Shown here piece after piece: positions 23,249 to 35,558 of a stretch of DNA of 64,000 nucleotides (positions within the stretch are counted from its first letter, which is position 1; each line of letters opens with the position of its first letter). The stretch spans positions 2,399,497 to 2,463,496 of the forward strand of contig NC_061080.1 in NCBI RefSeq assembly GCF_021917145.1, given 5' to 3'. The notes below the pieces were generated by a model. The model saw nothing but the letters and a program-made list of their open reading frames with translations, did not search any database and was not told where the DNA came from. The position numbers and the translations under genes were made by a program. Source of the DNA: Hypomesus transpacificus (lineage: Eukaryota; Chordata; Actinopteri; Osmeriformes; Osmeridae).

Positions 23249-26043
23249 ATGACACAGTTAGTGATTTCATTGGTGAATTTGGACAGGTTTGCACTGTTGC
23301 ATTATTCAAACACACCAAGGAACTAAATATGACAGTAAACACACACACACACACACAATGTACGACAATAACCCCTGTGTCTCTATACTTCCCATGTTGA
23401 ATCCGTGTCTCAGATTCTCTCTCCTTCTCTCTCCCTCTTTTCCTCCCTCTCTTTTCCTCCCCTCTCTTTCTTTACTCTCTTTGTCTTCCTCTCAGGTGCA
23501 CTGTGACCATGTGATCAAACGGCCTGGCGTCCGTCGACTGGCCCTCGTCAATGAAAAAATGGGGGAACAAAAAGCAGTTTTGTGCTACATCTCAGAAGAA
23601 GAAGAAGGGGAGAAAAAAAAACATGATAACAGAGAGATGTGTGTGTCTTTCTCTCTCTAACGCCAGAACACGGACACAGTCACACACACATAGTAAAATG
23701 CCCAGGACTAGACAAGACACTTGGATCTCACTCTTTCCGTTGAACTTTGTTCTCCATGTTGACCGAAAACCTGGATTGTATGGGCCTTCTTTTGGGGTGT
23801 TGGGGTTGTCAGAGGGCTGTGTTTTGAGGATGAGGGTATGTCGGCTGTGCTTCGCACCCCCATCTGGGTGGCTGTGGTCTGGTGTACTTGGTTTGTGAGT
23901 GGCTGGTGGTCTGGCTGTGTTGTGGACCTATGGAGCTGAAGGTCAAGGCGATAGTGTGGCGAACGTCTGGGAAGCGTGTGTTGCCGAATGGGTTGTCTTG
24001 ATGTTTGTTATGGAACCATGGGGGATTGAGGAAATAGGACAGTCCACCACCAAGTATAGTTGAAGACACTTGTTTGAATTGCTATTGAATCTCTGCTGAA
24101 CAGGCTGTTTTTTGGTTCAGGAAGGCTTGGTCCAGGTCTGGGTAAATGACCTTGTAGGATCGAGTGAGAATTAATTGGGTTTGATGTCATTTGATGTCAA
24201 CATGTTTTGTTATGTTGCATGCAGCTCACACAGGTTGTGCAGTACAGTATGCATATGCAACAAGTGTCATTGTGAACTTTTGGCAAAGGCTTGGTATTGT
24301 TTTTATAGAATATCTTATGTAAGAGATTACTTACTGTGTGTAGCCACACTTTGCATTTTTATCTTGATATGTTAAGTGTTCAAAATTGTAAACCGTTAAT
24401 ATACAATACTGAAGAAAGTCAAGTTTAAGCTCTGCATTGACAATGACCGTGAATCACCTGCATTAAATGGCAACACAAGTTGATTGTCTTTACGCATCTA
24501 AATGTTTATTTAAAAAATGTATGTATTTGGCAAAATTCGGCATAAACAAAGTTGCTAACGTTTAATTGAAAGAATAGAAAATAAGAAGTGATAATTACAA
24601 ACTGTTTGCGTTTTTAAATCATTTTCACTTGCATATATAGCCTACTTAATTATTGACTCCTCAGAAACGTTACGTTAACATCGCAGAAATTTCTGTTACT
24701 ATTAAACGCTGAAACGGTTTAATTAATCAGAGTGCAATTATTACTATTCAACAAATCGAAATTATTATTACAATGTCTGTATCGTTTTTAATATATTAGG
24801 GAAATTATGGGTTGTAAGTATTTTTTTAAATAGGAACGATCGAGCTGCTTTGGTCGTTAAAGAAGCCAAAACGTCCTAAAATCCTAACATGGGCTACACA
24901 TTTATAAATGTCTAACAATTCTGCTAAATGTATAGGCCATGTTGTTTTTAATGTTGCTCAAGGCTTTCACTGTGAAACAAGCTCATGCAATTAATTAGAA
25001 ACAGTTCCAATCGATAGTTGATAACTGTATTATGGAACAGTTTGGCTTATTGTGTTTTGAAAGAAAAAAAAATAGGCCTGTCTTGTTTTTTTCGTTAAAT
25101 GAAAAAAACAACATGAATTATGGATATTTATTTACGGTTCGTTTTAGAAAACAAAATAGGCCTACTAGTCAATTGAAATACAATTTCGATTATATAAGGC
25201 ATACACGTTCCCTTACTTTCTTTTTTACTAAAGATGTGGGATCGTATTCTCTAATACCTAATAGGCCTGCCTACATTGTGTTAATGCTAATTCAATGCAG
25301 TACATTTTCCCTAGACATTCTTAAATGACTTTTTAACATTTTCTCGTTTACATTTCATTGAATTCCTACTAAGTTAACTACATAACAATTATAATACAGC
25401 AAGTTTAGTCATGGCACAACATTGTTCAATCTTAAATGCAGCATAACTGAAGGATAAAATGTCAGTTCAAAAATCCCTTTTCTGCAACCTGTCTCATTCT
25501 GAATTAAACATTCTGAATCAAATTTCATTATACATTTATATCCTAGACATATCAATGCCATTGAATCAGTAAATATAAAAAAATTACATATTGTGTGAAT
25601 CTCTGCCGTCAAAACCACAGTGTCATCCACATCTCCTAATGATGTCTGAATGTCTGGAGCCGGTCTCTAACATTTAGTCTAATTCATATACTGTCCTCCA
25701 TGGCCTGGAGGCCTGCTGTATGACTCACTGTGAAAATAGAACTCACATGGTGCCATTAACCAAAAGGACATACATCGCCCTGCTCTAACCTGCCATGTGA
25801 CTGTGCTAATGGAGAGCATGTCACAAGAGGCACCATGATGCAGGGGCCTGGAGGGGTGTAGAGGAGGGAGAGGGACGGGGAGGATGGGGGGTGGGGAAGG
25901 GGGGGACTCGTGATGCGTAGGGCTCGAGTGTGGTCACCCCTCAGGTACGTACCGTCGGCCATTTTGTGTCATGTTGAGGGCGGGTGGTATTTGGAACGGG
26001 GGTTTTGTATGTTCCGTGACTCCGTCATGGCTGATTGGGTGTG

Positions 26044-26045
<2 letters not shown>

Positions 26046-26090
<45 letters not shown>

Positions 26091-26092
26091 GG
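26046..26092 (+). repeat. (GT)n followed by poly-G
   Basis: About 14 GT units lead directly into a G run of about 18. Compound low-complexity tract. Confidence 0.95.
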
Positions 26093-29000
26093 TGGCATAT
26101 GTGTACTCCTTGCAGGGGTAGAAATAGGGGTACTGATCTTCCGTTCCATGGACAGAAAGAGGAGAAATAGGAACGAAAGACATAGAAAGACAAAATAAAG
26201 AGAGAGGGAGGGAGAGAGAGAGAGAGACTGACCTTTTGTTTTGGCCTGCGGCCACGCTCGAATCCTCAGGGAAATTCCTGAAATCTGACTTGAGGCAGAG
26301 GAGGAGACCAGACGGCCGATAAGACGAACATGAGCAGCGGTCAAGTATTCACAGACCGGTCACATTCTGCATTAAACTGTCGTATAATTGAGATGGGAGG
26401 ACTGTTCCTTCCCACGTCAATGGGACGCTTTGGACAGAAATGAATGGTGTCGTTTATGCAAAATGATGACGCATACTCAGGTCAGGAACACAAAAATTGC
26501 CTGCATAAGGAGAGGAGGAATTCTTTTGATTTGAAGTGATTTAAATTGAATTCATCTTTCTTGACCATCAAAACCTCTGTTTTGATGATGTATGAGATAA
26601 TACCCAATTGCCAAGTCAATGAAAGGAATAGTTAGGATGAGTTCAAGACAAGTTCAAGACAAAATCAATGTATTTATTGCACATATGTGAGGTGCAGGTG
26701 TCTGTTACACTTATTGTACACTTTGGCAATATTGTGACCTCTGACTTACATCAGCAACACAGGCTCTTCCAAGTCACACCTTACAAAGACCCAACCTATG
26801 GCTATGCAGGCATAAGAAAACAGTATAATGACAGTTTATCAAAGATACAAGAAACATCATTAATAGATATTTCTCTCCTAGACATAACCAAGGGTTATGT
26901 GCTAATGAGATTAATATTGCAATGTATGGATCATACATTGTTTATTATATTCAGAACTTTCAAACAGTATAGAAGTAATAAAGTAATCACTATCTTTAAT
27001 TGTTGTTAACTGATCAATAGTTTAAGGACAGACCTCTTCAGTTTCTTATTATTATTATTACCTCCATAAAGGCTCACTGGACGGTTTAGGACAGTGTTAT
27101 GTTATGTAATGTTGTTATGGATTATGGTTGTTTATTTTTGCTGTTGTTTTGTTGCTGCTATATATTAAGTTGGAAATCCGTAACATTTATATCCACGTGA
27201 TTCAGGAACAGGGTACATTCCACCAAAACTCTCTCTGTTACAACCCTTTACAAAGTAAGTATCCATAACTTTATCCAATTCTGTAAATAGTGAACTAAAT
27301 CATACTGACACAGTTTGATTTAAACCCCTTAAAGTCTTTTTTAAATACCGGTACGGATGGATTCAGAACTCCTCCTATTATTAGACTAGGGTATCTGGTG
27401 ACTTCTGAAGCTAACTCTGCTCTGTGCTCTGTGATTGGATGAATGGGGGAATCTTTCAAGCTTTGAAACCCGAGAGAGCCGTGTCCGCTAAGACCACAGG
27501 GTTTTCCTGGGTCAAAGGTCACCTTTGATATCAAGGGTCACCTATTGACGTCTGATTTGGACTTTCTATTGGAGGCCCTTTTAATTCCCTAGATGAGGTG
27601 GCAAAAATGACCAGATACAGTTAACTGTGAAGAGAAGTGCAAGTGCATGTTTATTCATGTTGACATTGTGTGCTGACGTGCAAGTGCATGTCAGAAATGT
27701 CCAGTGCTCGGCTCAAAATGACCTGCTTGAAATTCACGAATAACTGTGACTTTTTAGTGTCGTGATTTAGTGAACGCACGGCCGTGAAGGGATGCATAAA
27801 AAATGACGGCGCTCCCTGACCTTTGTCTCCCTTCGCCCATTCTCGCCCATGAATTAGCGCAGCTGCGCAACACTTAAATGGGTCCCCCTCTCTCTCCCCT
27901 CGAGTGTCCGCGACCCGCCATGAATCCTCTCTTTGTGTTTTGTCTGCAGCACTTCCCCGATTCTTGCCCTCTCCTTTATTTAGGTGGTGGGGGTGGGGGT
28001 GGGGGGTGGGTGAGGTGGCTTGGGAGGGTGGGTGGGGGGTGGTATTGGCTTCGGTTAGTGGGGTGGTGGAGGGATTGTGGGGGCGGGGGGTAGCGGGATG
28101 GATCGGGGTGGTGGTGCTGGTGGTGGTGGAGGAAGGTGCGGGGGTGGAGGGCTTGTTGGACCGCATTCCTGTGCAGCTGTGGAGGCTGAAGGAGCGGGGG
28201 GGGGGGGGAGGCGGGCAGGGGGGGAGTCAGAGCAGGATCATCGCCTCGCAAGAGACATGGTGAATGGGCTATTGTTCAGTCCAGGGACTGTGTATCTACA
28301 CTCTAGGGAGAGATAGAGAGAGGGAGGCAGGGAGGGAGGGAGAGAGAGGGAGGAAGGTTGAGGTGAGAAAGTGAGATGGCACGGCAAAGGATGGACGGAA
28401 GGACAGGTCGAGAGAAGAGGATTATATGTCTGAGAGGGAGAGAGAAAGAGATAGAGAGAAAGAGCGAGAGAGAAATGTATAACAAGAGTCTGATTAAGTG
28501 AATAAGGAAGTGCGAGACTCATTGTAAAATAATAGTGATGATGATGAGGATGCTGGTCACGATGAGGATAATGGCACAAGGGACAATGGTGGCATTAACA
28601 CAGCCATGACGTCAGAAGTGAACTCTAACCCTGGTCCTCAAGTCTCACAACATCTCCTCAGTGTCACATGGCTGTTACTCCGCAATAGAAACATGTCACA
28701 CAATATTGCAGTGACGCCTCCACTACCGACATGCAGTGGAATCGCACAGGCATCAAGCCATGTCAAATAGTGACCTTTGCATTTCTTTGCAAGTCATTTG
28801 GCTACACGTATATTTGACCACTATTTTGCATAATTGACATGTACGTTTGTACACTATGAAACAGGCAAGACTGACCGTCCGTCACTTGGTTGATTTGTTT
28901 TGGATGTTGCTTCATGTACTGTAATGTCAGAGTAGCAAATCATATTGTGGGTCGGTGAGGAATGTGGAGCCACACAAAGCTGTTTACAGCTTTTCTGTGT

Positions 29001-29936
29001 CCCAGTGAATCAAATGTTCCACAGTCCAGAAGATAGATGAGATGAGTCTGCCACTCGTTTGTTCCTTTGATTGAGGTCCTACCACGGAAATAGTCGACAA
29101 CGAACCCGTGAAATGCATCGCTGCAAATGTAGTGGCAAAACAAGAAGGAAATTAAAACGCTGAGATAGCATGGATAAGACTACCCCAGGCATCTTTGAGG
29201 GACTGGAGATCTTGTGACCTCGGGGTGCAGGGGAGAAGGGGGGGGGGGGGGGCATGTCAGACTACTCAGCTGCAGTATGAGATGCTGTGGACAGCCTGGA
29301 CCCCCCCCCCCCCCTCAAGATCCCTACCCCATCTGATTACCCTGGTACCAACCCCCCCCCCCCCCCCCCCCCCCCCATCAAACACACACCAAACTCTCCC
29401 CCACCTCTCCTCGTCCTCACTCATTTAGACAGTGATGAGTTTGGGTGTAATGGGGTTGTGGGAGAGAGGGGTGGACGGGAACAGGGGTGTGTGTCTGTGT
29501 GTGTGTGTGTGTGTGAGCGGACGGAGGGGGGTGGAGGGTCACCATCACCAGATCCTCACCTGCAACCGGCAGATCATAGGGTGTCCTGGGCACAAAAGTG
29601 TGTAACGCAATGCGATGTTACCAGCTAATGCAACTCCGCTTTCCTCTGCCAATCAGTGGCTGGGACTGCTTGGCAAACCATGGTCATCTCCTTTACATAC
29701 CTACAGATGTGCATGTATACGCTGGAACGTACGGTATGTTGTGTGTGAACATCAAGGCCTGGAATGTCTTTGACGTTACAGAATCCTAATAAAAGGATGT
29801 GGGGAAACCAAATAAAAACCAATTCTAAGACCACTTCTCCAATCTGTCCTTTTTTCAGGCTGCTGTCACACACACAAAAAGTGTGTGACGGGAAAATACT
29901 TTTAGGGATGGGAGGAGAGAGAGGGAGACCGAGAAC

Positions 29937-29956
29937 GAGAGAGCGAGAGAGAGAGA

Positions 29957-30035
<79 letters not shown>
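29937..30035 (+). repeat. (GA)n polypurine tract
   Basis: Nearly pure GA/GAGG over about 100 bases, able to form mirror-repeat triplex structure. Confidence 0.95.
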
Positions 30036-30038
<3 letters not shown>

Positions 30039-30567
30039 GAGAGCAAGTCACTTTCCAATCATGAGTTTTTCTCAGAACATTTAATTAGGCCAAATGAGCA
30101 GGAGAGGGCCTGAGGGGCTTCGGGGCGGCCAGCGAGATGCCCGAATGAAAGACGTTGTTGTTGGATGGGTTGAGGAAGAAGAGATGAAAGAAAGAGAGAG
30201 AGAAAGAAAGAAAGAACGAAAGAGAGAGAGATTCACTCTCCGACGCTTGGGTTTCTATGTTTTTCTCCCTTTAACATGCAAACTGCTTGAAAGAAAGAGA
30301 CAGTTACACATGCAGTCTTGGGCCGGCACAGCTGGAAAGAGAAAGATGGAGGCACAAACAATCCAATTTACAGACAGATACAAACACACACACACACACA
30401 CATGCATACACACCAAGGGTATTTGCCTGTGGTGGTTCCCAGACCAGTTGGGGGCCTGTACCCTCTGCTGTGAGCAACACAATAGCCCTCTGTCCACCCC
30501 CCACCCACCAACCACATCAGTTCACAGTTCCACCACACACAGCAGCTCATTATGAGCTTGAGGACCC

Positions 30568-30616
<49 letters not shown>

Positions 30617-31659
30617 CCCCCCCCCCCCCCCCTCCCCCCGGATCGCACCACTTAGAGCCCAAATACTGTCCCCCTGCTCTGGACGCACGCTGTTCCCCAG
30701 CAGTGGTCACATAGCCCCCAGGGGCTGGGGAGGACAGCGGAGGAGGCCCCCACCCTCCCACTCCTGACATCCACCCTCAGATCCACGTCGGCCATTACGA
30801 CCCGCTAGGGCCCGACGACGAAGGTCACCGGGGGTCGACCAGCTGCTCATTTTTATGGATGCTGATGACAAGGGGGGCCAGCGATGTGGCTGATTAACCC
30901 AGGAGCGGCAGGGATGGAGGCAGGGAAGGAAGGAAGGAGGGAGGAGGGGAAACCGTGGGGGATAGAGGGAGAGTTCGAACGGGTCGGGGATGAGGGGAGA
31001 TTAAGGTGTTTACGTAGAGAGCTGCACCCCGAATGTTAGACCATGTTAAATGAGAGGAGCGGTTGCGTTAGAGGAAAGGAAGGTTTTGGGGAGAGATGGC
31101 AAGAAGTTTGGGGTTTCCCTTTCACTGTACCCACACGGGTAGATGTTTTTGTTGCAGACATTCTTGTTTGGATCGAATATAGCAAATAACATGTCGGACA
31201 TGATGTTTTACGTTTGAGAGAGCTTAAGTTGTTAAAGTTTCTCTGATTCAGCTTTTGTGAAACTTTAAAATGTTGTCATCTCGTGGGTGTTTGATGATAA
31301 ATGGATGGGTGTACTTGTATGAATGAAATCGAAATCAAAGCAAATCTTTTACCCCCATCCCCCAAAAGAAATTATGCAAAAATGTAATAAAAGTCACAAG
31401 AACCATTTGTTTTCATTATGTGTTAGTTATACGTTATAAGTTTAAGTTGTCTCAACATTTACCACTAGAGGGCCCTCCTACACTCTCATGGGGTCATGCT
31501 GTTTGTACTTTGGTCTGATGCACCCTCTAGTGGCAATCCTGGTAATAACAGGCTAGGAGAACATTACACCACAATGCGGCATTTCATAAACAATCCTGGC
31601 CTTACTCCAATGTGTGCAAATATCACCGAAGTCTATTAAGCTGCGATATACGGATATAC

Positions 31660-31850
31660 AGGGTCAGATGGTTGAGCGGTTAGGGAGTAGGGCTATTAAT
31701 CAGAAGGTTGTTGTTTCGATTGCCGGCCGTGCAAAATGACGTTGTGTCCTTGGGCAAGGCACTTCACCCTACTTGTCTCGGGGAGAATGTCTCTGTACTT
31801 ACTGTAAGTCGCTCTGGATAAGAGCGTCTGCTAAATGACTAAATGTAAAT
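31660..31850 (+). mobile_element. tRNA-derived SINE, second copy
   Basis: The head is 'gggtcagatggttgagcggttaggg', the B-box-like part is 'tgtttcgattgc', and the body and tail match the 15291-15460 copy. The tail 'ctctggataagagcgtctgctaaatgactaaatgtaaat' is better preserved here. Confidence 0.85.
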
Positions 31851-32451
31851 ATAAGCAGCCTGCATCTTTCTTTCCTCGCTTTTCCTTTCTCTCGCGCTCT
31901 TTACCTTTCCCGCCTCCATCTTTATCCCTGAGCCTCGTTCTTCCCCCCGACCTCTCTGTCCTTGCACTGGCAAGGCTTGTAGTCCCTCAACAGTTTTGGT
32001 CTCATCTATTTCCATCCGTCCTTCACTCTCTGTGACATCAGAAGACTAGCAGCCAAATAAAAACGATCTCAGTGGACTTATAAACTCTGACACTTAAACA
32101 TAGCCTTCGAGCGCCGATACCCCAGTTTTGGTTCTAAGAGGGGAGGGGCGGGAGGGGGGGGGGGGGGTGAGGGGACGTTTTTGAAAGGTGTGTTGGGAGT
32201 AGGCTATCGCTCCTTTTTGATTTGTTCACTCGACCAGTGACCAGTCGCTTTCTGCCTAATCTTTTACAGAAGCTTGTAGCCCAAATATTTCTAACCAGTG
32301 ACGAGCTAAAGATATTACCTGATTAATCTCAGACAGGTGGACCAGGGGGTTGTCTAGACCTCTGACCCAGCCAGCTCGGATGGGAAAAAATAAGCGTAAG
32401 AAAGCAGCAACATTCAACCGGAACAAAAAACTCTGCTGTATCATTTGATGT

Positions 32452-32457
32452 TTTATT
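32452..32457 (-). terminator. kcnj4: kcnj4 poly(A) signal
   Basis: AATAAA on the minus strand, about 980 bp after the kcnj4 stop, at the end of an A+T-rich presumed 3' UTR (32458-33434). Confidence 0.5.
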
Positions 32458-33434
32458 TAACGTTTCTTAATACAAAACAGCGTACAGTTGAAAATATTTA
32501 AAGATATAGTTATGATAAAATACAGAATAAAGTGCTTTTTCTTCATCTTTAGTGTTTTACCAACTCTATAACTGCCATTTCTGGGTTGCATATTTGCATC
32601 ATTTTTTCCCCTCGATAAAGGATTCATCATTTGTATTTTGGAAATGTAGCTCATTTAATAAAACATTAACAGTAGTATACCTCAAGCAGGAAGACAGCAT
32701 GTGCATGATTTCTAAACATAACATTACATATTCACAAAAACTGCTTTAATGCCAGCAACAGAAACATAATTTATTGGTAAGGGTTTTGAATTAAATACTC
32801 ATGACTATTGTTATCTGTAAATGATAGAGGTGGAACAGTAATTGAGTAAATGTAAGAAAACCAAACATACGTTATATTCACGAAGACACAATCAAATTAT
32901 TATACACAATAATTTATGCCATTGCATTTAACACATCATGATTTAACTATTCAGTTACCATGATTTCTGAGAAAGAAAAAAAATATTGTGCGCTGTGCAA
33001 ATACACAAGATTGAGTATTCAAACAAAAGTAAAATCAAAAGCATAACAACCGTCTGTCCTGCAGATTTAGGTTAAAGAGAATGTTCTCTTTCCCCTTGTA
33101 GCAGACTACAAAGTTTTGGATTTGTCCTGTAATCATCCATTCGATAAGAGCGGGGTCATATACAAGCATTTAATGAGTCTTGAAGGGAATTAATTTGACC
33201 TCATCAGTGGCACATTTGGGACTCTTCCATAACCTTCATTGTTATGGGTAGCCTAAATCAAGTCTTGTTCGACCCTGGTTTGCTTTCGATCCGAGTACTT
33301 TGGTTGGATTAACAAAATGAGAAGCAGAAAGTCAGCAAATGGCACCTATTGTAGTTAAGAGACTGACAAGGTGTTCGCAAATAGGTGACGCTGCTGTAGA
33401 TTGTTCCAGAACTCAAAAAATGGAGGCGAGTGAC

Positions 33435-35558
33435 TCACACTCCAGACTCCCTCCCAAAGTTGAGCGCGTCCAGGGGAATCCCCGGAGGCTGCAGCCTGTC
33501 GAAGCCCATCTGACCCTCCACGTCCAGCACGCACAGCACATCCACCCTCCGCTCCTCGTAGCACTCCTCAAAGTCCCCTCCCCTCTCGTCCCCCTCCCCG
33601 TCATCCCTCCCCCCCAGCATCCCCGTCCTCTCCCCCGCCTCGTCCTCCTCGTCCTCATCTTCCTCCCCGCAGCACAGTGCCACCTCGTTCTCGTAGCAGA
33701 AGGCGCTGGGCGAGTGCGGCGGCAGGAGGCAGCGTGCCGACGACAGCGGGCCGAACAAGGGGGGCGTCGCTGACCTGGAGGAGGCGGTGGAAGACGAAGA
33801 CTGGGAGCGCTGCCTGCTGCCCCCGCCGACGCCACCGTCCACCCCGGACATCTCGCGGAGGTCCTTGGCGCTGCAGTGGGGCGTGGTCGGAACCTCGTAG
33901 GTCTTATGGAAGCGAGAGTAGTCCACCTGGTAGCGGTCGGCTTTCTCGAAGACCACGGGTTCGAAGCGGTGGCCCCAGAGGATTTCCCGGGCCAGGTAGG
34001 AGCTGCGGGCCTGGGTGGTCATGGCCGTGGCCTCCACCATCCCCTCCAGGATCACCACAATCTCAAAGTCCTCCTTCTGGAGGTCGGCGCGGCTCATCTG
34101 GTACAGGGGGCTGTTCTCCGTGATCTCGTGGACCACCACCAACGGCGAGACCAAGAAGAGGCGGTCCAAGCCCTCGTCGTAGCCCACGTCGATGTCCGTC
34201 TGCTCCGCTGGCAGGTACTCGCCCTCGGCGGTCACGTGCGGCCGGATGAGCTGGGCCCGGATGTGTGCCTCGACAATGTGGCTCTTGCGCATGTTGCCCA
34301 GGCGCCACATGAGGCAGAGTTTGCCGTCGCGCAGCGCAATGACGGCGTGGTGCGAGAAAAGTAGCGTCTGCGCCCGCTTCTTGGGCCGCACCATCTTGGC
34401 CATGATGGTGCCGATCATGAAGGAGTCGATAATGCAGCCCACGATGGACTGGACCACCACGGTGACGACCGCCGCAGGGCACTCCTCGGTCACGCAGCGG
34501 AACCCATAGCCGATGGTGGTCTGGGTCTCGATGGAGAACAAGAACGCCCCCACGAACCCCTGGACGTGGAGGATGCACGGCCGCCACTCTGCCCCGCCTT
34601 CCAGCACGCCCAGGGGCCCCTCCCCCAAGCCGGGCCGCAGGTCAAAGTCGCCGTGCGCCAATGCCACGCCCCAGAACACCAGGCCGAAGAGCAGCCAGGA
34701 GAACAGGAAAGTGGTGGTGAAGATGAGGAAGAGGTACCTCCAGCGGATGTCCACGCAGGTGGTGAAGATGTCGGCCAGGTAGCGGCGGGGCTTGTCCTCC
34801 ATGTTGTGGAACACCACGTTGCACTGGCCGTTCTTCTTCACGAAGCGACTCCGCAAGCGGCTGGGGGCGGGGAGTCCCGAGGACACGCGCCGGCCGTTGT
34901 GGACGGTGTCCGTCGTCGCTATGGTGGCCGGAGCACGCAGGGCCAGGGTCCCGAGCCCTCCTCCGTCGGACCCCATTCCTTCGCCCCCTCCACCCCCCAG
35001 CCTGGCCCCAGCGAGGGGGTGCTGGGTGTGAGGCCCATGGCCGTTGTGGAGGCCCAGGCTGGAGATCTTGAGGGCATCTTCGTCGGTGGATACAATGCTG
35101 TACCTGCATGAAGAGCACAAAACATGATGTTTTGGGACACCTCTTGAAAAACCAGTGAAGAAGGGTGGAGGTATAGATAGACTGGTATAATAGGTTCATT
35201 GATGGGTATAATATGGGTAAAGCAGTATAGTAAAATGCGAAAACATAGTTAGAAATGTAATTTTATGCTTTGAGGGTTCATCAAGTCTGGATAAGAGCGT
35301 CTGCTGCTAAATGACTACATGTAAATCCAAATGAAACAACCAGAAGAGAGACGAATACATCTCAAATGCGTATCCTTTTCTCTTGGTTCTGTCTCATACT
35401 GTTGTCTCATACTGTCTCAAACTTTGATAGACTTGAATGCGGTGGTAAAAAAAAGTCTGTCCTTGAAAGAAAATATCTATTGAACAACATCTCGCTCAAG
35501 CTTTTCTCCCACAACTCTCCTGGTTCTCTTCTCACCTGTTGACTCGCACCGCTCCCAT
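33435..35558 (-). CDS. kcnj4: inward-rectifier K+ channel Kir2.3-like (kcnj4), two coding exons
   Basis: Coding exons (minus): 35558-35536 (eight codons, the last completed across the junction) and 35103-33435, giving 563 residues. The channel sets resting potential by passing inward K+ current with strong rectification. M1 is at about 129-153, the pore signature TIGYG at 204-208, M2 at about 217-243 with the rectification aspartate at 234, then the large cytoplasmic domain. The [16 protein letters not shown] and [11 protein letters not shown] segments resemble Kir2.3 more than Kir2.1, 2.2 or 2.4. The C-terminus ESGV fits a class I PDZ ligand. The first exon supplies a Kir2.1-like MGAVRVN start. 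The large exon has no in-frame ATG near its beginning: the frame continues upstream only through a TTG, and the first ATG is near codon 51. Residues about 28-90 form a Gly-rich insertion not typical of Kir2 channels. Its neighbour sox10 is also near KCNJ4 in human. Confidence 0.92.
35287..35335 (+). repeat. SINE tail fragment in the kcnj4 intron
   Basis: 'tctggataagagcgtctgctgc' followed by 'taaatgactacatgtaaat'. It matches the 3' end of the SINEs at 15.3 and 31.7 kb with a small trinucleotide duplication. Confidence 0.75.

Larger units (their letters stand above)
22450..32450. other. gene-poor interval between sox10 and kcnj4
   Basis: No exon with convincing coding sequence was found in 10 kb. 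Contents: a perfect hairpin at 23208-23248, a very A+T-rich block at 24400-25630, GT/poly-G at 26046-26092, purine-rich low-complexity sequence at 28310-28480 and 29930-30230, C/CA tracts at 29350-30640 and a SINE at 31660-31850. The interval flanks the sox10 promoter. From knowledge of Sox10 in other vertebrates, distal enhancers are expected here, but I cannot identify one by sequence alone. Confidence 0.5.

Noticed and set aside
23289-23660. 123-codon ORF with a T/C-rich tract and 'ctctcag' acceptor at its middle
   Set aside because: Only one side looks exon-like. There is no credible partner exon, and the peptide turns into Glu/Lys low complexity.
26668-27009. 113-codon ORF
   Set aside because: No family features. 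A+T-rich codon composition unlike the confirmed genes here.
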